DNA from: Mogibacterium sp.
GTDB lineage: Bacteria > Bacillota > Clostridia > Peptostreptococcales > Anaerovoracaceae
Direction of reading: 5' to 3'
Assembly: GCA_017515425.1 (NCBI GenBank)
Contig: JAFWFU010000027.1
Span: 1-33,199, forward strand
DNA: 33,199 nt
The notes under the pieces were generated by a model. That model made no database searches, had not been told where the DNA came from, and saw only the letters and a list, made by a program, of their open reading frames with translations. Made by a program: the position numbers and the translations under genes. This document shows, piece by piece, positions 15,278-25,045 of the stretch; positions within the stretch are counted from its first letter, which is position 1; each line of letters starts with the position of its first letter.

Positions 15278-17254
15278 CTAGGCTCTTTTGCTGGCGCGGA
15301 GTTCAAAGAGCACGTCGCGGAGCTCAGCCGCCCGTTCGAAGTCAAGTTGCTTCGCGGCTTCCTTCATATTCTTCTCCACCTCTCTGATAGTATCACGAAG
15401 CTCGGAAGCCGTCATGCTCTTCGCGTCCTTAAAGTCACGCTCACCCACATACTCGCTCGTAGCTCTCGCAATCTCACGAATCGGCTTGACGATAGTCCTA
15501 GGCACTATGCCATTTGCCTTGTTATACTCAGCCTGAGCCGCACGACGCCTCGCCGTCTCATCAATGCAGACCCTCATCGCCTTGCTTATCTTATCCGCAT
15601 ACATGATTACGCGCCCGTCCGCATTACGCGCGGCACGCCCGACGGTCTGTATCAGCGAAGTCTCCGTCCTGAGGAAGCCTTCCTTATCCGCGTCAAGTAT
15701 CGCAATAAGCGATACCTCCGGCAAATCCAGCCCTTCTCTGAGGAGGTTGATACCCACCAGCACATCAAATTTTCCCATACGCAGGTCGCGTATTATCTCC
15801 AGCCTCTCAAAATTATCAATTTCGGAATGCAGATACCTTACCTTGATACCTTCGCCCTGCAGGAACTTCGTCAAATCCTCCGCCATTCTCTTGGTGAGAG
15901 TGGTGACGAGCACGCGCTCACCCTTGTCAGCAGTCCTGTAAATCTCTCCGATTAAATCGTCTATCTGCCCCTCCACGGGTCTGACCTCTATCTTAGGGTC
16001 GAGCAGCCCCGTCGGTCTTATCAGTTGTTCTGCGGTAATGCCACTCGATTTCTCGAGCTCGTATGCTGCGGGAGTTGCCGAAACATATACCGTCTGATTG
16101 GTTAGCTTCGTAAACTCATCGAATTTGAGCGGTCTGTTGTCGAATGCCGAGGGCAGACGGAATCCGTATTCCACCAGCGATTCCTTTCTCGATCGGTCGC
16201 CATTATACATCGCGCGAAGCTGCGGCAGCATGGCGTGCGACTCATCAATAATCGTCAGGAAATCGCCGTCAGGGAAATAGTCAAGCAGCGTATAGGGTCT
16301 TTCACCAGGTTTCAGGAAGTTGATATGCCTCGAATAATTCTCAATTCCCTTGCAGCTTCCTATCTCCATCATCATCTCTATATCGTAATTCGTGCGCTGC
16401 TCCAGCCTCTCAGCCTCCAGCAGCTTCCCGTTCGCGCGCAGCCACGCGAGCCTCTCCGACAGCTCCTCTCTAATCGAAGCCACCGCCATCTGCATATCTT
16501 CCTTGCTCGTAACATAGTGGCTCGCCGGGAATATAGCGATATGTGTTCTGACGCCCGTCACCTCGCCCGTGAGAGGGTCAATCTCTCTAATGCTCTCTAT
16601 CTCGTCGCCGAACATCTCGATTCTGACCGCATTCTCCCCGCCTGCCGGATAGATGTCCACAATATCCCCGCGCGCGCGGAAAGTCCCCCTCGCGAAGTCC
16701 ATATCATTCCGATTATACTGAATATCCGTAAGCCTCCTCATCAGGCTCATTCTGTCCATCTCCATGCCGGGTCTCAGGCTAATGAGCTGGTTCCGGTAGG
16801 ACGAAGGGCTTCCGAGTCCGTATATACAGGAAACCGAGGCAACTATGATGACATCACGCCTCTCAAGCTGAGCCGCAGTCGCCGAATGCCTCAGTTTGTC
16901 AATCTCGTCATTTATATCCGCGTCCTTTTCTATATACAAATCCGTCGAGGGCACATAAGCCTCCGGCTGATAGTAGTCGTAATATGATACGAAATATTCC
17001 ACGGCATTGTCGGGGAAAAACTCCTTGAACTCTCCATGAAGCTGAGCCGCCAATGTCTTATTATGTGAAATCACAAGCGTCGGTTTCTGCACAGCCTCGA
17101 TAATTTTTGCCATGGTAAACGTCTTGCCGGAACCCGTCACACCCATTAGGGTCTGTGCCTGCCTGCCCGCAAGTATGCCGTCCGCAATCCTCTTAATCGC
17201 CTGCGGCTGGTCGCCCGTCGGCGCAAATTCACTTTTTACTTTAAATACTCCCAT
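15278..17254 (-). CDS. uvrB: excinuclease ABC subunit B
   Basis: UvrB verifies DNA damage and recruits UvrC in nucleotide excision repair. The 658-residue protein has Walker [13 protein letters not shown], the beta-hairpin region [21 protein letters not shown], the DESHA box ([11 protein letters not shown]), helicase motifs [17 protein letters not shown] and [19 protein letters not shown], and a C-terminal UVR motif ([18 protein letters not shown]). Length is normal. The start at 17254 has AAAAGGAT nine bases upstream. It lies 58 bases after the TIM-barrel gene and could be read from the carbon operon or from its own promoter; I found no LexA-type box. The peroxidase-CDF pair follows 77 bases later. 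Confidence 0.97.
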   Translation of the reverse strand: MGVFKVKSEFAPTGDQPQAIKRIADGILAGRQAQTLMGVTGSGKTFTMAKIIEAVQKPTLVISHNKTLAAQLHGEFKEFFPDNAVEYFVSYYDYYQPEAYVPSTDLYIEKDADINDEIDKLRHSATAAQLERRDVIIVASVSCIYGLGSPSSYRNQLISLRPGMEMDRMSLMRRLTDIQYNRNDMDFARGTFRARGDIVDIYPAGGENAVRIEMFGDEIESIREIDPLTGEVTGVRTHIAIFPASHYVTSKEDMQMAVASIREELSERLAWLRANGKLLEAERLEQRTNYDIEMMMEIGSCKGIENYSRHINFLKPGERPYTLLDYFPDGDFLTIIDESHAMLPQLRAMYNGDRSRKESLVEYGFRLPSAFDNRPLKFDEFTKLTNQTVYVSATPAAYELEKSSGITAEQLIRPTGLLDPKIEVRPVEGQIDDLIGEIYRTADKGERVLVTTLTKRMAEDLTKFLQGEGIKVRYLHSEIDNFERLEIIRDLRMGKFDVLVGINLLREGLDLPEVSLIAILDADKEGFLRTETSLIQTVGRAARNADGRVIMYADKISKAMRVCIDETARRRAAQAEYNKANGIVPRTIVKPIREIARATSEYVGERDFKDAKSMTASELRDTIREVEKNMKEAAKQLDFERAAELRDVLFELRASKRA

Positions 17255-17312
17255 GAGGGTTATCCTTTTGGAAAGTTATTCTTTAGAATAGTTTTTCGGC
17301 TGGTTAATCTGC

Positions 17313-18242
17313 CTAGATTACCATTGCTTCCTTTAGGACTTTGATAGATGTAAGGTGTCCGTCCAACATGGGCATTGTCAAGTCTTCCATTTCGAGAGAG
17401 ATGACATCATCATAACCGCTCATGCGAAGGACCGAGACGAATTCCTTCCACCAGAGCACATCATGCCCGCAGCCGACAGCCACATAGTTCCATGAGCGCT
17501 TCGCATACTCCTCAATGCCCTTTGTATCCATTATCCCGTTCACGCCGATATATCGGCGCTCGGGTCTCGAATCCTTTCCGTGGACATAATAGAGTGCGCC
17601 TTCCTCTCCCAAAACCCGAGCCGCCTCAATGGGATCTCCGCCCATCCAAAAGAGATGAGAAGGGTCGAGGTTCATGCCGATAAGGGAATCGCCTGCGGCG
17701 TCTCTGAGGCGAAGGCATGTCTCGGGGTTATAGACGAGCTGCTGCGCGTGATTTTCAAGAGCTATCTTTTCTATACCTCTATCCCTGGCGACAGCGACTA
17801 TCTCCTTCCATTTAGGGATTGCCACCTCTTCCCATTGATATTTTAAAACATCAAGGACTTCAGGCGGCCAGGAGCCCGTAACCCATACGGGAGTCTTATC
17901 GCCGGGGCAGCCCACAGGAAGCCCGCTCATCATAACGACAGTTCTGACTCCGAGCCTCTCAGCCAGCTCAAATGTTTTCAGCATGATATTCCAATCGCTC
18001 TCATAGGCTAATTGATTGCCAGAGCAATTAAGGGCGCAGAGCTCGAGCCCCGCGTCCTTAATCTTTCCATGCCATTCGTCTCTTGCGGCTTCGCTTTTAA
18101 TCATCATATCCAGGTCAATATGAGGCGCCGCCGACCAATTACCTGTCCCTATTTCCAAAGCTTCTATTCCCTGCCCTGCGCAGAATCTGAGCATATCGTC
18201 AAAGCTCATGTCCAGCGTGCAGGTCTTTATACCAAGTCTCAT
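17313..18242 (-). CDS. sugar phosphate isomerase/epimerase-like TIM-barrel protein
   Basis: A 309-residue protein of the xylose-isomerase-like/AP-endonuclease-2 TIM-barrel family that includes IolE, IolH and IolI. Probable metal ligands are in ALENHAQQ, GMNLDPSHL, YYVHGKD and SLEMEDL. It is the last gene of the inositol cluster, nine bases after the IolG-like dehydrogenase, with AGAGG before the ATG. It may be an inosose isomerase that brings other inositol isomers into the pathway, or an IolH-like protein. It could also act on the four-carbon product in the transketolase route proposed here. The sequence does not decide its substrate. Confidence 0.8.
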   Translation of the reverse strand: MRLGIKTCTLDMSFDDMLRFCAGQGIEALEIGTGNWSAAPHIDLDMMIKSEAARDEWHGKIKDAGLELCALNCSGNQLAYESDWNIMLKTFELAERLGVRTVVMMSGLPVGCPGDKTPVWVTGSWPPEVLDVLKYQWEEVAIPKWKEIVAVARDRGIEKIALENHAQQLVYNPETCLRLRDAAGDSLIGMNLDPSHLFWMGGDPIEAARVLGEEGALYYVHGKDSRPERRYIGVNGIMDTKGIEEYAKRSWNYVAVGCGHDVLWWKEFVSVLRMSGYDDVISLEMEDLTMPMLDGHLTSIKVLKEAMVI

Positions 18243-18251
18243 AATGCCTCT

Positions 18252-19280
18252 TTATTTATACATCTCGGGTTTTTCAATCATGTCGATTTTCTTGAACTCT
18301 GATGTGCCGCGCGATGCGTTCAGGGCGTCTCCCGCTACGCAGGCGACATATCCGTCCCATGAGGAAGGCCCTCTCAGAGCACCTTCATGTATCGCATTCA
18401 CCCAATCCGTAAACTCAATATCATATGCGTCGATAAATCTATCCTTCCAATCGACCATGATAGGCATATTCTCTCCCGGCAGCCTGTTTGGATCCGGACG
18501 GGATCTTCTGACTACCGCATACGGGTCTGGGAGCTTCACCGTTCCGTTCTCGCAGACGACCTCGCATTGAATATCATAGCCATAGCCATCGGCGACCTGC
18601 ACCTCTACATCTATGAAGCAGCCGTTCTTCGTTCTGAGGAGAACCACCTGCGGATTGTCGTATTCCTTTGAATTTGACGACTGACGCACCCTTACCACCT
18701 GTCCGTCCTCATACTCGTCACCGAGGAGCCATCGGCAGATGTCGAGCTCGTGAATAGCCACATTGGTAATTCCGTTCTCGGTTTTAAATCCGGGGCCCTG
18801 TGATACATTGCGGTGAGCGGCTTTGATGAGGAGCGGCTTGCCAATCTCTCCGCTGTCGATTATCCTCTTCATCTCCGCATAGCCCGTATCATAGCGGCGC
18901 ATGAAGCCTACCTGCACGAGTTTCTTGCCTATCTCCTGTTCCCTTGCCATGATTTCCTCGCAGTCCTTCGCGTTCTGCGAGAGCGGCTTTTCGCAGAAGC
19001 ACCACTTCTCCTCAGCCAGCGTTTTCATAACATAGTCATGGTGAGTCGGGTCGATTGACGTGATGACTACCGCCTCTACGTCCGGGTCTTTAATCATGCC
19101 GTCGCAGTCGTTTCCGTATGATTTTATTCCGTAAGCTGCGGCTGTTTCGTCCGCTGCCTCCGCCACATAGTCACTGACCGCCACCACAGTGCAACCGGCG
19201 ATATTGTTGATAAGACGTCTGCAATGGTCTTTGCCTATCGCACCGCAGCCGACAATTCCGATTTTAAGTTCTTTATCCAT
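18252..19280 (-). CDS. iolG: Gfo/Idh/MocA oxidoreductase, probable inositol 2-dehydrogenase
   Basis: A 342-residue NAD(P)-dependent dehydrogenase. The N-terminal Rossmann fold has KIGIVGCGAIGKDHCRRL, the EKP motif is in WCFCEKPLSQN, and the active-site block is TNVAIHELDICRWLLGDE. Inositol dehydrogenase oxidises myo-inositol to 2-keto-myo-inositol, the first step of the pathway. The IolG call rests on family plus position directly after IolE, IolB and IolD; it could use another inositol isomer. The start at 19280 has AAAGGA seven bases upstream; an earlier in-frame ATG lacks this spacing. Confidence 0.78.
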   Translation of the reverse strand: MDKELKIGIVGCGAIGKDHCRRLINNIAGCTVVAVSDYVAEAADETAAAYGIKSYGNDCDGMIKDPDVEAVVITSIDPTHHDYVMKTLAEEKWCFCEKPLSQNAKDCEEIMAREQEIGKKLVQVGFMRRYDTGYAEMKRIIDSGEIGKPLLIKAAHRNVSQGPGFKTENGITNVAIHELDICRWLLGDEYEDGQVVRVRQSSNSKEYDNPQVVLLRTKNGCFIDVEVQVADGYGYDIQCEVVCENGTVKLPDPYAVVRRSRPDPNRLPGENMPIMVDWKDRFIDAYDIEFTDWVNAIHEGALRGPSSWDGYVACVAGDALNASRGTSEFKKIDMIEKPEMYK

Positions 19281-19318
19281 TGTAAATCCTTTCTGTATGT
19301 TTTCCATAAAGATTCTTA

Positions 19319-21247
19319 TTAGTATTTGCGCGCTGTTTTCAGGTGTTCGAGCATATCCTTATATGCCGCTCTGTTTCCAGGAAGATTGGAGACCTCCGTA
19401 TCTCCGCAGCGCCACCACGCGCCATAGCCCTCCGTCATGGTCTTAGGCAGAACCTTGATGTCAAAGAGCACCGGCTGATTTTTCACCTTCTTGGCATCTA
19501 TCAGTGCCGCGGTGAGTTCTTCCAATGTTCGAATCGAATAGCTCTTGCAGCCATAGCCCTCCGCCACCTTGGCATAGTCAACATTCATAAATTTGCCCGT
19601 GAGTCCCGACTTGGTGCGATAACGCATTTCCGTCGCGAGCGTCTTGTTGCCATGACCCACCTGCAAATTGTTTATGCAGCCGAAGCTTGCATTGTCGAAG
19701 AGGCAGATATTTATTTTCTTTCCTTCCTGAACGGCGGTCAGAAGCTCACTATGCATCATATTAAAGCTTCCGTCACCCACGAACGAATAGACCTCTTTGG
19801 CATCTCCCACGGCGAGCTTGACGCCAAGCGCACCGGAAACCTCATATCCCATGGTGGAATATCCGTATTCCATATTATAGGTATCGACGGCATTCGGACG
19901 CCACATTCTCTGCATATCCCCCGGGAGCGAGCCCGAAGCACCGATTGCGACATCTTCCGGGTTAATCATTGCATTGATAAGCCCTAGCGCCTCTGTCTGG
20001 GTGAGCTCTGCATTTAAATCCTCGGCAAATCTATGTGCGGAGTCCATATTCTCGTCCTGCACAATCGCCTTCCAAGTCTTGGTATTCTTGTATTTGAAAT
20101 TATCCAGCCTGTCGAGCTCCTTCGCCCATTTGTCGCGAGCCTTCTTAATCTCATCCTTATAGCCTGCCTTATAGCCCTTGAGAAGCTTGGCGAGCTCCGG
20201 AAGAGCCACCTTAGCGTCAGCGAATACCGGAACGGCGTCCAGCTTCAGAGCCTGGAACTGACTGATATTTATGTTTACGAATTTGGCAGTTTCCTTGAAG
20301 AGCCAGCGCGAAGCCGTCGTGAAATCCGTATACCTGGTGCCAACACCGATAATGAGGTCTGCCTTTTTTGCGATTTCGTTTGCCGCAGAGCAGCCCGTAA
20401 CACCAATGCCTCCGAGGTTGAGCGGGTGAGTCCAAACAACTGCGGATTTTCCCGCCTGAGTCTCACCGAACGGAATATTGAATTTCTCGGCAAATTTCAC
20501 AAACTCCTCATGCGCCTCTGAATAGCGAACACCGCCACCGCAGATGAGGATAGGTCTCTTCGCATTCTTAATCGCCACTGCCGCTTGTTCGAGCACCTCC
20601 GCCTGTGGTGCGCGGCGATCGAGCGTCCATACGCGCTTAGCGAAGAAGGACTCGGGATAGTCATACGCCTCGCCCTCTACGTCCTGCGGGATTGCGATAC
20701 ATACTGCGCCCGTATTTGCAGGGTCTGTCAGAGTTCTGAAAGCGTTGAGCATAGCACTCATAAGCTGCTCAGGTCTTACGATCCTGTCCCAATAACGGCA
20801 AACCGCCTTGAATGCGTCATTCGTCGTAATCGCCATGGACTGTAGCTGCTCCACCTGTTGCAGCACGGGATCCGGCTGACGGCAGGCATATGTATCTCCC
20901 GGCAGTACGAGCAGCGGGATATTATTCGCAGTCGCAGTTCCGCAGGCTGTAACCATATTGGCAGCTCCCGGACCTACCGATGATGTGCAGGCGAAAATCT
21001 GCTTGCGCTTCATCTGCTTAGCGAAGGCAACAGCCGCCTGAGCCATGCCCTGCTCATTCTTTCCTTGGTAAATCTCAAGGTGTTTAGCCTCCTGTGTCAA
21101 TGCCTGTCCGAGCCCCAGCACATTTCCATGTCCCGGAATCATAAACACGCCTTTTACAAAACGGACTTCTTTTCCGTCATAGGACAGATATTGGTTTTCC
21201 ATGAAGCGAACCAATGCCTGTGCCATTGTCAAACATACGGTTTTCAT
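19319..21247 (-). CDS. iolD: 3D-(3,5/4)-trihydroxycyclohexane-1,2-dione hydrolase
   Basis: IolD opens the inositol-derived ring to give 5-deoxy-glucuronate, using thiamine diphosphate. The 642-residue protein is of family length with ALVRFMENQYLS, the GHGNVLGLGQAL and YQGKNEQGMAQAAVAFAKQ blocks, and the ThDP/metal motif GDGSFNMM ending near LFDNASFGCINN. The C-terminus (KTMTEGYGAWWRCGDTEVS) is also typical. AGGAGG precedes the ATG at 21247. It is 23 bases after iolB and 38 before the IolG-like gene, so all are probably on one transcript. Confidence 0.95.
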   Translation of the reverse strand: MKTVCLTMAQALVRFMENQYLSYDGKEVRFVKGVFMIPGHGNVLGLGQALTQEAKHLEIYQGKNEQGMAQAAVAFAKQMKRKQIFACTSSVGPGAANMVTACGTATANNIPLLVLPGDTYACRQPDPVLQQVEQLQSMAITTNDAFKAVCRYWDRIVRPEQLMSAMLNAFRTLTDPANTGAVCIAIPQDVEGEAYDYPESFFAKRVWTLDRRAPQAEVLEQAAVAIKNAKRPILICGGGVRYSEAHEEFVKFAEKFNIPFGETQAGKSAVVWTHPLNLGGIGVTGCSAANEIAKKADLIIGVGTRYTDFTTASRWLFKETAKFVNINISQFQALKLDAVPVFADAKVALPELAKLLKGYKAGYKDEIKKARDKWAKELDRLDNFKYKNTKTWKAIVQDENMDSAHRFAEDLNAELTQTEALGLINAMINPEDVAIGASGSLPGDMQRMWRPNAVDTYNMEYGYSTMGYEVSGALGVKLAVGDAKEVYSFVGDGSFNMMHSELLTAVQEGKKINICLFDNASFGCINNLQVGHGNKTLATEMRYRTKSGLTGKFMNVDYAKVAEGYGCKSYSIRTLEELTAALIDAKKVKNQPVLFDIKVLPKTMTEGYGAWWRCGDTEVSNLPGNRAAYKDMLEHLKTARKY

Positions 21248-21270
21248 TTTCCTACCTCCTCAGTAAGCTT

Positions 21271-22074
21271 TTATTTATTCGGATAGATATGCTCGTTCGC
21301 GTCGTCCTTCCAGAGCCATTCATGCTCCTTATCGTCAATACGGGTCTTTTTCCACGGGTCGCCCTCAAGATGTCTTATACCCCACGCATAGCACATGGCA
21401 TATCCCGGTGCAGCCGTCTGCGAGTGGAATGCTTCGGTAATCGCAATCATTCCGTTATGCGTGGTCTTGAAGATTTCCCCGTTCGCAAAGCCCGCTCCGA
21501 AGCCCTGCGGCTCATCAAATCTGTAGAAATAAACCTCAGGCTGCGGGTGGTGATGTGGCGGATATGACGACCATTTACCCGGATAGTTCAGAACCTCTCC
21601 GAGCACCATATTGGAAAACGGCGCATTGTCGTAGTCGAAGAAGGTCTTGATCTCCCTCTGCATACAGCCCATGAGCTCTCCGTTTGAGCCCGCGTGCTGC
21701 ACCTGCACAGTCTCGGGTGTATACATGACCGACTCATATTTGTTCGTATTCTTGGTAGCCTGAACGTAGATCTCGCTATGCGCCTTCGCTTTAATCTTAA
21801 TCTCCGTGTCGCAGCTTGCCAGCAGGCAATACGCCTCGTGATGAAATGAGTTCGGTCTGTCCGCCTCAAGGCTCTTGCCGTCCCATTCGTAAACGACATT
21901 CCCTTCAAAGAGGAGAAGAGCCACTTCCTTTTCGGCTTCACAGTAAGTCCAGACATCACCCTCTTCCATAATCAGGAGTCCCACGTCCATCAGCGTACCG
22001 AGGTCATCCGCGTCGCTGTCGATATAGACATTATAGCCCTGCTTTAAATCATTCTTTTCAATATATGAACTCAT
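21271..22074 (-). CDS. iolB: 5-deoxy-glucuronate isomerase
   Basis: IolB converts 5-deoxy-glucuronate to 2-deoxy-5-keto-gluconate (DKG). The 267-residue double-cupin protein shows the metal-binding block YPPHHHPQPEVYFYRF and the C-terminal PGYAMCYAWGIRHLEGDPW with a later HEWLWKDD. Length is normal for the family. It is 81 bases after iolE, across a short tandem repeat, and 23 before iolD. Its product DKG is where the standard pathway needs the kinase IolC, which is absent here. Confidence 0.95.
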   Translation of the reverse strand: MSSYIEKNDLKQGYNVYIDSDADDLGTLMDVGLLIMEEGDVWTYCEAEKEVALLLFEGNVVYEWDGKSLEADRPNSFHHEAYCLLASCDTEIKIKAKAHSEIYVQATKNTNKYESVMYTPETVQVQHAGSNGELMGCMQREIKTFFDYDNAPFSNMVLGEVLNYPGKWSSYPPHHHPQPEVYFYRFDEPQGFGAGFANGEIFKTTHNGMIAITEAFHSQTAAPGYAMCYAWGIRHLEGDPWKKTRIDDKEHEWLWKDDANEHIYPNK

Positions 22075-22088
22075 ATATCGCTTTCCTT

Positions 22089-22142
22089 TCTCTGCTATCT
22101 CTGCTATCTCTGCTTTCTCTGATTTCTTTGCTTTCGTTGCTT
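22089..22142. repeat. 9-bp tandem repeat between iolE and iolB
   Basis: Six 9-bp units (two identical TCTCTGCTA, then four variants) lie just upstream of the iolB ribosome-binding site. On the mRNA strand they are purine-rich (AGCAGAGAT-like). Unit number could vary and change the leader length. Confidence 0.8.
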
Positions 22143-22155
22143 TCCGTATGAACGA

Positions 22156-23064
22156 TTACAGTCCCGTATGCTCGCGGATATACGCGCGTCCCTTCATGGC
22201 GTATTCCAATGGATTAGCCTTTGCCGGATCCTGCTCCGCCTCTACCAAAAGCCAACCACTATAGCCTGCGTCAGCCAGCACCTTGAAGATTGGATCAAAG
22301 TCCACATCTCCGTCTCCCGGCACGGTGAACGCACCGCTTCTTACCGCCTGCAAAAAGCTCATCTCATTCTTTCTGACCTCTTCAACGACAGGAAGCCTCA
22401 TATCCTTGAGATGAACATGACCTATGCGGTCTGAGTATTTTTTGAGCATAGTCAGAGGATCTTCGCCGGCGAAGGTGAAATGCCCCGTATCATAGCAGAG
22501 GAATACGAGATCGGGATCTGTATTCGACATCATGCGGTCAGTCTCCTCGCTCGTCTGAACGACAGTGCCCATATGATGATGAAAACAGAGCTTAAATCCG
22601 CGGTCTTTGGCGATCCTGCCGAGATGGTTCAGCCCCTTGCAGAAAATATCCCACTCCTCGTCATTCATAATATATTTATTATTCCCCGTGAGAATGGGAA
22701 CTTCCATTTTGCCCTGAATGGAATAACTCTGCTCGCTGACGTTAATGCGATTTGCGCCTACCGCAGCCAGGAAATCCAAATTGGCTATGAAGTCCTTTTC
22801 CTCTTCCTCAATCGGTCTTGTAATAATAAATGATGAATACCAGCGGCTGGCAATCCTCATGCCGCGCAGATCCAGCGCCTTTTTAAGCTCCACCGGGTCA
22901 GTCGGATATTTGTTTCCGATCTCGCAGCCCGTAAAGCCCGCCAATGCCATTTCACTTACTATCTGCTGGAAGGTATTCTCCCCGCCCAGCTCCGGCATAT
23001 CGTCGTTGCACCAGCCAATCGGTGCTATTCCGAGATGCACTTCCTTTTCATTGAACATACCCAT
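22156..23064 (-). CDS. iolE: inosose dehydratase (myo-inosose-2 dehydratase)
   Basis: IolE removes water from 2-keto-myo-inositol to give the trihydroxycyclohexane-dione. The 302-residue TIM-barrel protein has the family opening LGIAPIGWCNDDMPELGGENTFQQ (split here by a few residues), GCEIGNKYP, CFHHHMGT, YDTGHFTFAGEDP, HVHLKDMR and LVEAEQDP, which include the metal ligands. The ATG at 23064 has GAGGAG eight bases upstream. It is the first of the iol genes and lies 149 bases after the transketolase, the longest internal gap in this stretch, where a separate promoter could sit. Confidence 0.94.
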   Translation of the reverse strand: MGMFNEKEVHLGIAPIGWCNDDMPELGGENTFQQIVSEMALAGFTGCEIGNKYPTDPVELKKALDLRGMRIASRWYSSFIITRPIEEEEKDFIANLDFLAAVGANRINVSEQSYSIQGKMEVPILTGNNKYIMNDEEWDIFCKGLNHLGRIAKDRGFKLCFHHHMGTVVQTSEETDRMMSNTDPDLVFLCYDTGHFTFAGEDPLTMLKKYSDRIGHVHLKDMRLPVVEEVRKNEMSFLQAVRSGAFTVPGDGDVDFDPIFKVLADAGYSGWLLVEAEQDPAKANPLEYAMKGRAYIREHTGL

Positions 23065-23213
23065 TGCATATTCTCCTCATATATTTATTATTTTGCTAAT
23101 TGCTGCCTGTTTTACAGTTAAAATTATTTATTGGGATTGCGCTCGAGACCACTCCTAAGATTGCGCTCAATACCGCGATTGATACCACGCTCAATCCCAT
23201 GCTCGGCTTCTCG

Positions 23214-24152
23214 CTATTTAAGCCCTTTTACGACCTCTGCGATATGGTCGCACGTAAGGTCAAATCTCTTACGCAGATAGTCCTGAGGCCCGACCTCGCC
23301 GAACTCGTCCTCTACCGCCACATATCCGAATTTCAGCGGCAGTCCGCATACAGCCTCCTGAACGGCTGATGTGAGTCCGCCAATGCGATTGTGGTTCTCA
23401 GCAACTACCACCATGCCCATCTTTTCGGCATATTCGCGAATCGTCTTGACGTCGAGCGGCTTGATTGTTATTGGGTCAATAACCGTCATCTCAATCCCGT
23501 CCTTTGCCAGAGCCTCGGCAGCCTGAAGCGCCTCATGCACCATGATACCGCTTGCAACGATAACTCCGTCCTTTCCTTCGCGAAGCACAACCGCCTCTCC
23601 GGGTGTGAACTTCGTGCCGTCCGCATAAACCTGATAGGAGTCCTTCCTCGGAACCCTGATATATTTAACGCCCGGCATATCCTTGGCTTTTTTAAGAGCG
23701 TCGACGAGCATTGGCACATCAGTTATGTCGAAAATCGTTGCTCCCGGCAGTGCGCGGTAAAGCGCGACGTCCTCGAAAGGCATATGAGTTCCGCCGTTAA
23801 ATGCAGCCGTAATCCCCGGGTCTGTTCCAATCATTGTTATTGGGTTGTTCGCATAGCCTGCTGCCAAAAATACCTGGTCGAAGCAGCGACGCGAAGCGAA
23901 AGGCCCGAAGCTGTGAGCATAAGGCTTCATTCCGGAAGCGGAAAGCCCCGCCGCAATTCCTGCCATATTAGCCTCTGCGATACCGCAGTTAATAACGCGA
24001 GCGTCATCAATCTTGTTTGTTCCGCTGCAACCCATGAGGTCGGCGTCAAGCCATACGACTTTATCATCTTCCTTTAGGAGAGCCTCGACAGTCTCCCCGA
24101 TAATATTCTTAAATTGACGAGAATCTTTTTCTCCGTTGTATACAATCTTCAT
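23214..24152 (-). CDS. split transketolase, C-terminal subunit
   Basis: A 312-residue protein with the pyrimidine-binding and C-terminal domains of transketolase. INCGIAEANMAGIAAGLS holds the glutamate that activates thiamine diphosphate; SFGPFASRRCFDQV, NGGTHMPFEDVALYRALPG and the C-terminal AENHNRIGGLTSAV are typical. It works only with the N-terminal subunit encoded 14 bases upstream. Split transketolases are common in Clostridia, and several are specialised for catabolic ketoses (sulfofructose or apulose-4-phosphate transketolases). Position directly before iolE, iolB and iolD raises the idea that it acts on the IolB product. An ordinary pentose-phosphate role remains the simpler alternative. 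Confidence 0.88.
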   Translation of the reverse strand: MKIVYNGEKDSRQFKNIIGETVEALLKEDDKVVWLDADLMGCSGTNKIDDARVINCGIAEANMAGIAAGLSASGMKPYAHSFGPFASRRCFDQVFLAAGYANNPITMIGTDPGITAAFNGGTHMPFEDVALYRALPGATIFDITDVPMLVDALKKAKDMPGVKYIRVPRKDSYQVYADGTKFTPGEAVVLREGKDGVIVASGIMVHEALQAAEALAKDGIEMTVIDPITIKPLDVKTIREYAEKMGMVVVAENHNRIGGLTSAVQEAVCGLPLKFGYVAVEDEFGEVGPQDYLRKRFDLTCDHIAEVVKGLK

Positions 24153-24166
24153 CTGCCTGCACCTCC

Positions 24167-24994
24167 CTATGCTTCCAGGGCATTCAGATTGCCCTTAATC
24201 TCTTCAATCCAAGCGTCAAACACTTCGGCTGCCACGGTCATGGAGTGGTTGCCCGCAGCCTTCTCGACCTCGGACACGCCCTTGCCCTTCACGGTGTCGA
24301 GGATAATGGCAATCGGCTTGTCTGTCGGCTCCTTCGACAGTGCTGCTTTGAGCTGCGTCACGTCATTTCCGTCAATAGTGCAGGCGTCAAATCCGAACGC
24401 TCTGAACTTCTCCTCGAAGTCAAAAGGCTCAAGTATATCCGAAACATATCCGTCAAGCTGCTTCTTATTCCAATCGACGAGCCATACGAGGTTCGTCAGC
24501 TTCTTAGCTGCCGTAAACATTGCGGCTTCCCAAACCTGTCCTTCGTTAGCCTCTCCGTCACCTACAAGGAGATACGTCTTGCAGTCTCTGCCTTGGAGCC
24601 TGTCTCCAAGCGCGAGACCTACAGCCTCGGAAGTTCCCTGTCCGAGAGAACCCGTAGTCATATCCACTCCCACAGTCTTGTTCATATCGCAATGTGACGG
24701 GAAATTAGTTCCCGGCTGGTTCAGAGTAAGGAGCTCTTCTCTTGGGAAGAATCCCTTGAGTGCGAGCGTCGCATATACCGCAGGGCCCGCATGTCCCTTT
24801 GAGCTTACCAGCTTGTCTCTATCCGGTTTCTTTGGGTTTTTCGGATCCACGTCCATGATTTCTCCGTAAAGAACTGCCAATGCGTCACATACGGAGAGGC
24901 TTCCGCCTATGTGTCCGAATCCTCTGGACTTGATACATTCAACTGTAGCAAGCCTTATCTCCAGAGCAAATTTTTCTAACTCCTTTGTGGTCAT
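24167..24994 (-). CDS. split transketolase, N-terminal subunit
   Basis: A 275-residue protein with the pyrophosphate-binding domain of transketolase: GHIGGSLSVCDALAVLY, SSKGHAGPAVYATLA, TGSLGQGTSEAVGLALG, and the ThDP/magnesium motif GDGEANEGQVWEAA ending near WLVDWNKKQLDG. It pairs with the downstream C-terminal subunit to form one active enzyme, which moves a two-carbon ketol group from a ketose to an aldose. The ATG at 24994 has AGGAGG just upstream. It follows the malic enzyme gene by 51 bases. Confidence 0.9.
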   Translation of the reverse strand: MTTKELEKFALEIRLATVECIKSRGFGHIGGSLSVCDALAVLYGEIMDVDPKNPKKPDRDKLVSSKGHAGPAVYATLALKGFFPREELLTLNQPGTNFPSHCDMNKTVGVDMTTGSLGQGTSEAVGLALGDRLQGRDCKTYLLVGDGEANEGQVWEAAMFTAAKKLTNLVWLVDWNKKQLDGYVSDILEPFDFEEKFRAFGFDACTIDGNDVTQLKAALSKEPTDKPIAIILDTVKGKGVSEVEKAAGNHSMTVAAEVFDAWIEEIKGNLNALEA

Positions 24995-25045
24995 ATCTCT
25001 CCTCCTGATGATTACACTAATACTATGCTAACATTTTTACCGTTT

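Noticed and set aside
15194-16987. Long open frames antisense to uvrB (about 250 residues each)
   Set aside because: Both are shadows of a very well conserved gene, with no start signal and no domain that I recognise.
17255-17312. Possible LexA/SOS operator before uvrB, and likewise before uvrA
   Set aside because: I looked for the Gram-positive box (GAAC-N4-GTTC) and found none. The only palindrome before uvrB is TATTCTTTAGAATA, which does not match.
19343-19987. 214-residue open frame antisense to iolD
   Set aside because: It is contained within iolD on the opposite strand and shows no recognisable domain.
23065-23213. Repeated ATTGCGCTC-like motifs between the transketolase and iolE genes
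   Set aside because: Two or three partial matches with irregular spacing do not make a clear repeat or hairpin, and no firm promoter could be read there.
23391-24077. 228-residue open frame antisense to the transketolase C-terminal gene
   Set aside because: It is wholly inside a conserved gene on the other strand and has no ribosome-binding site.
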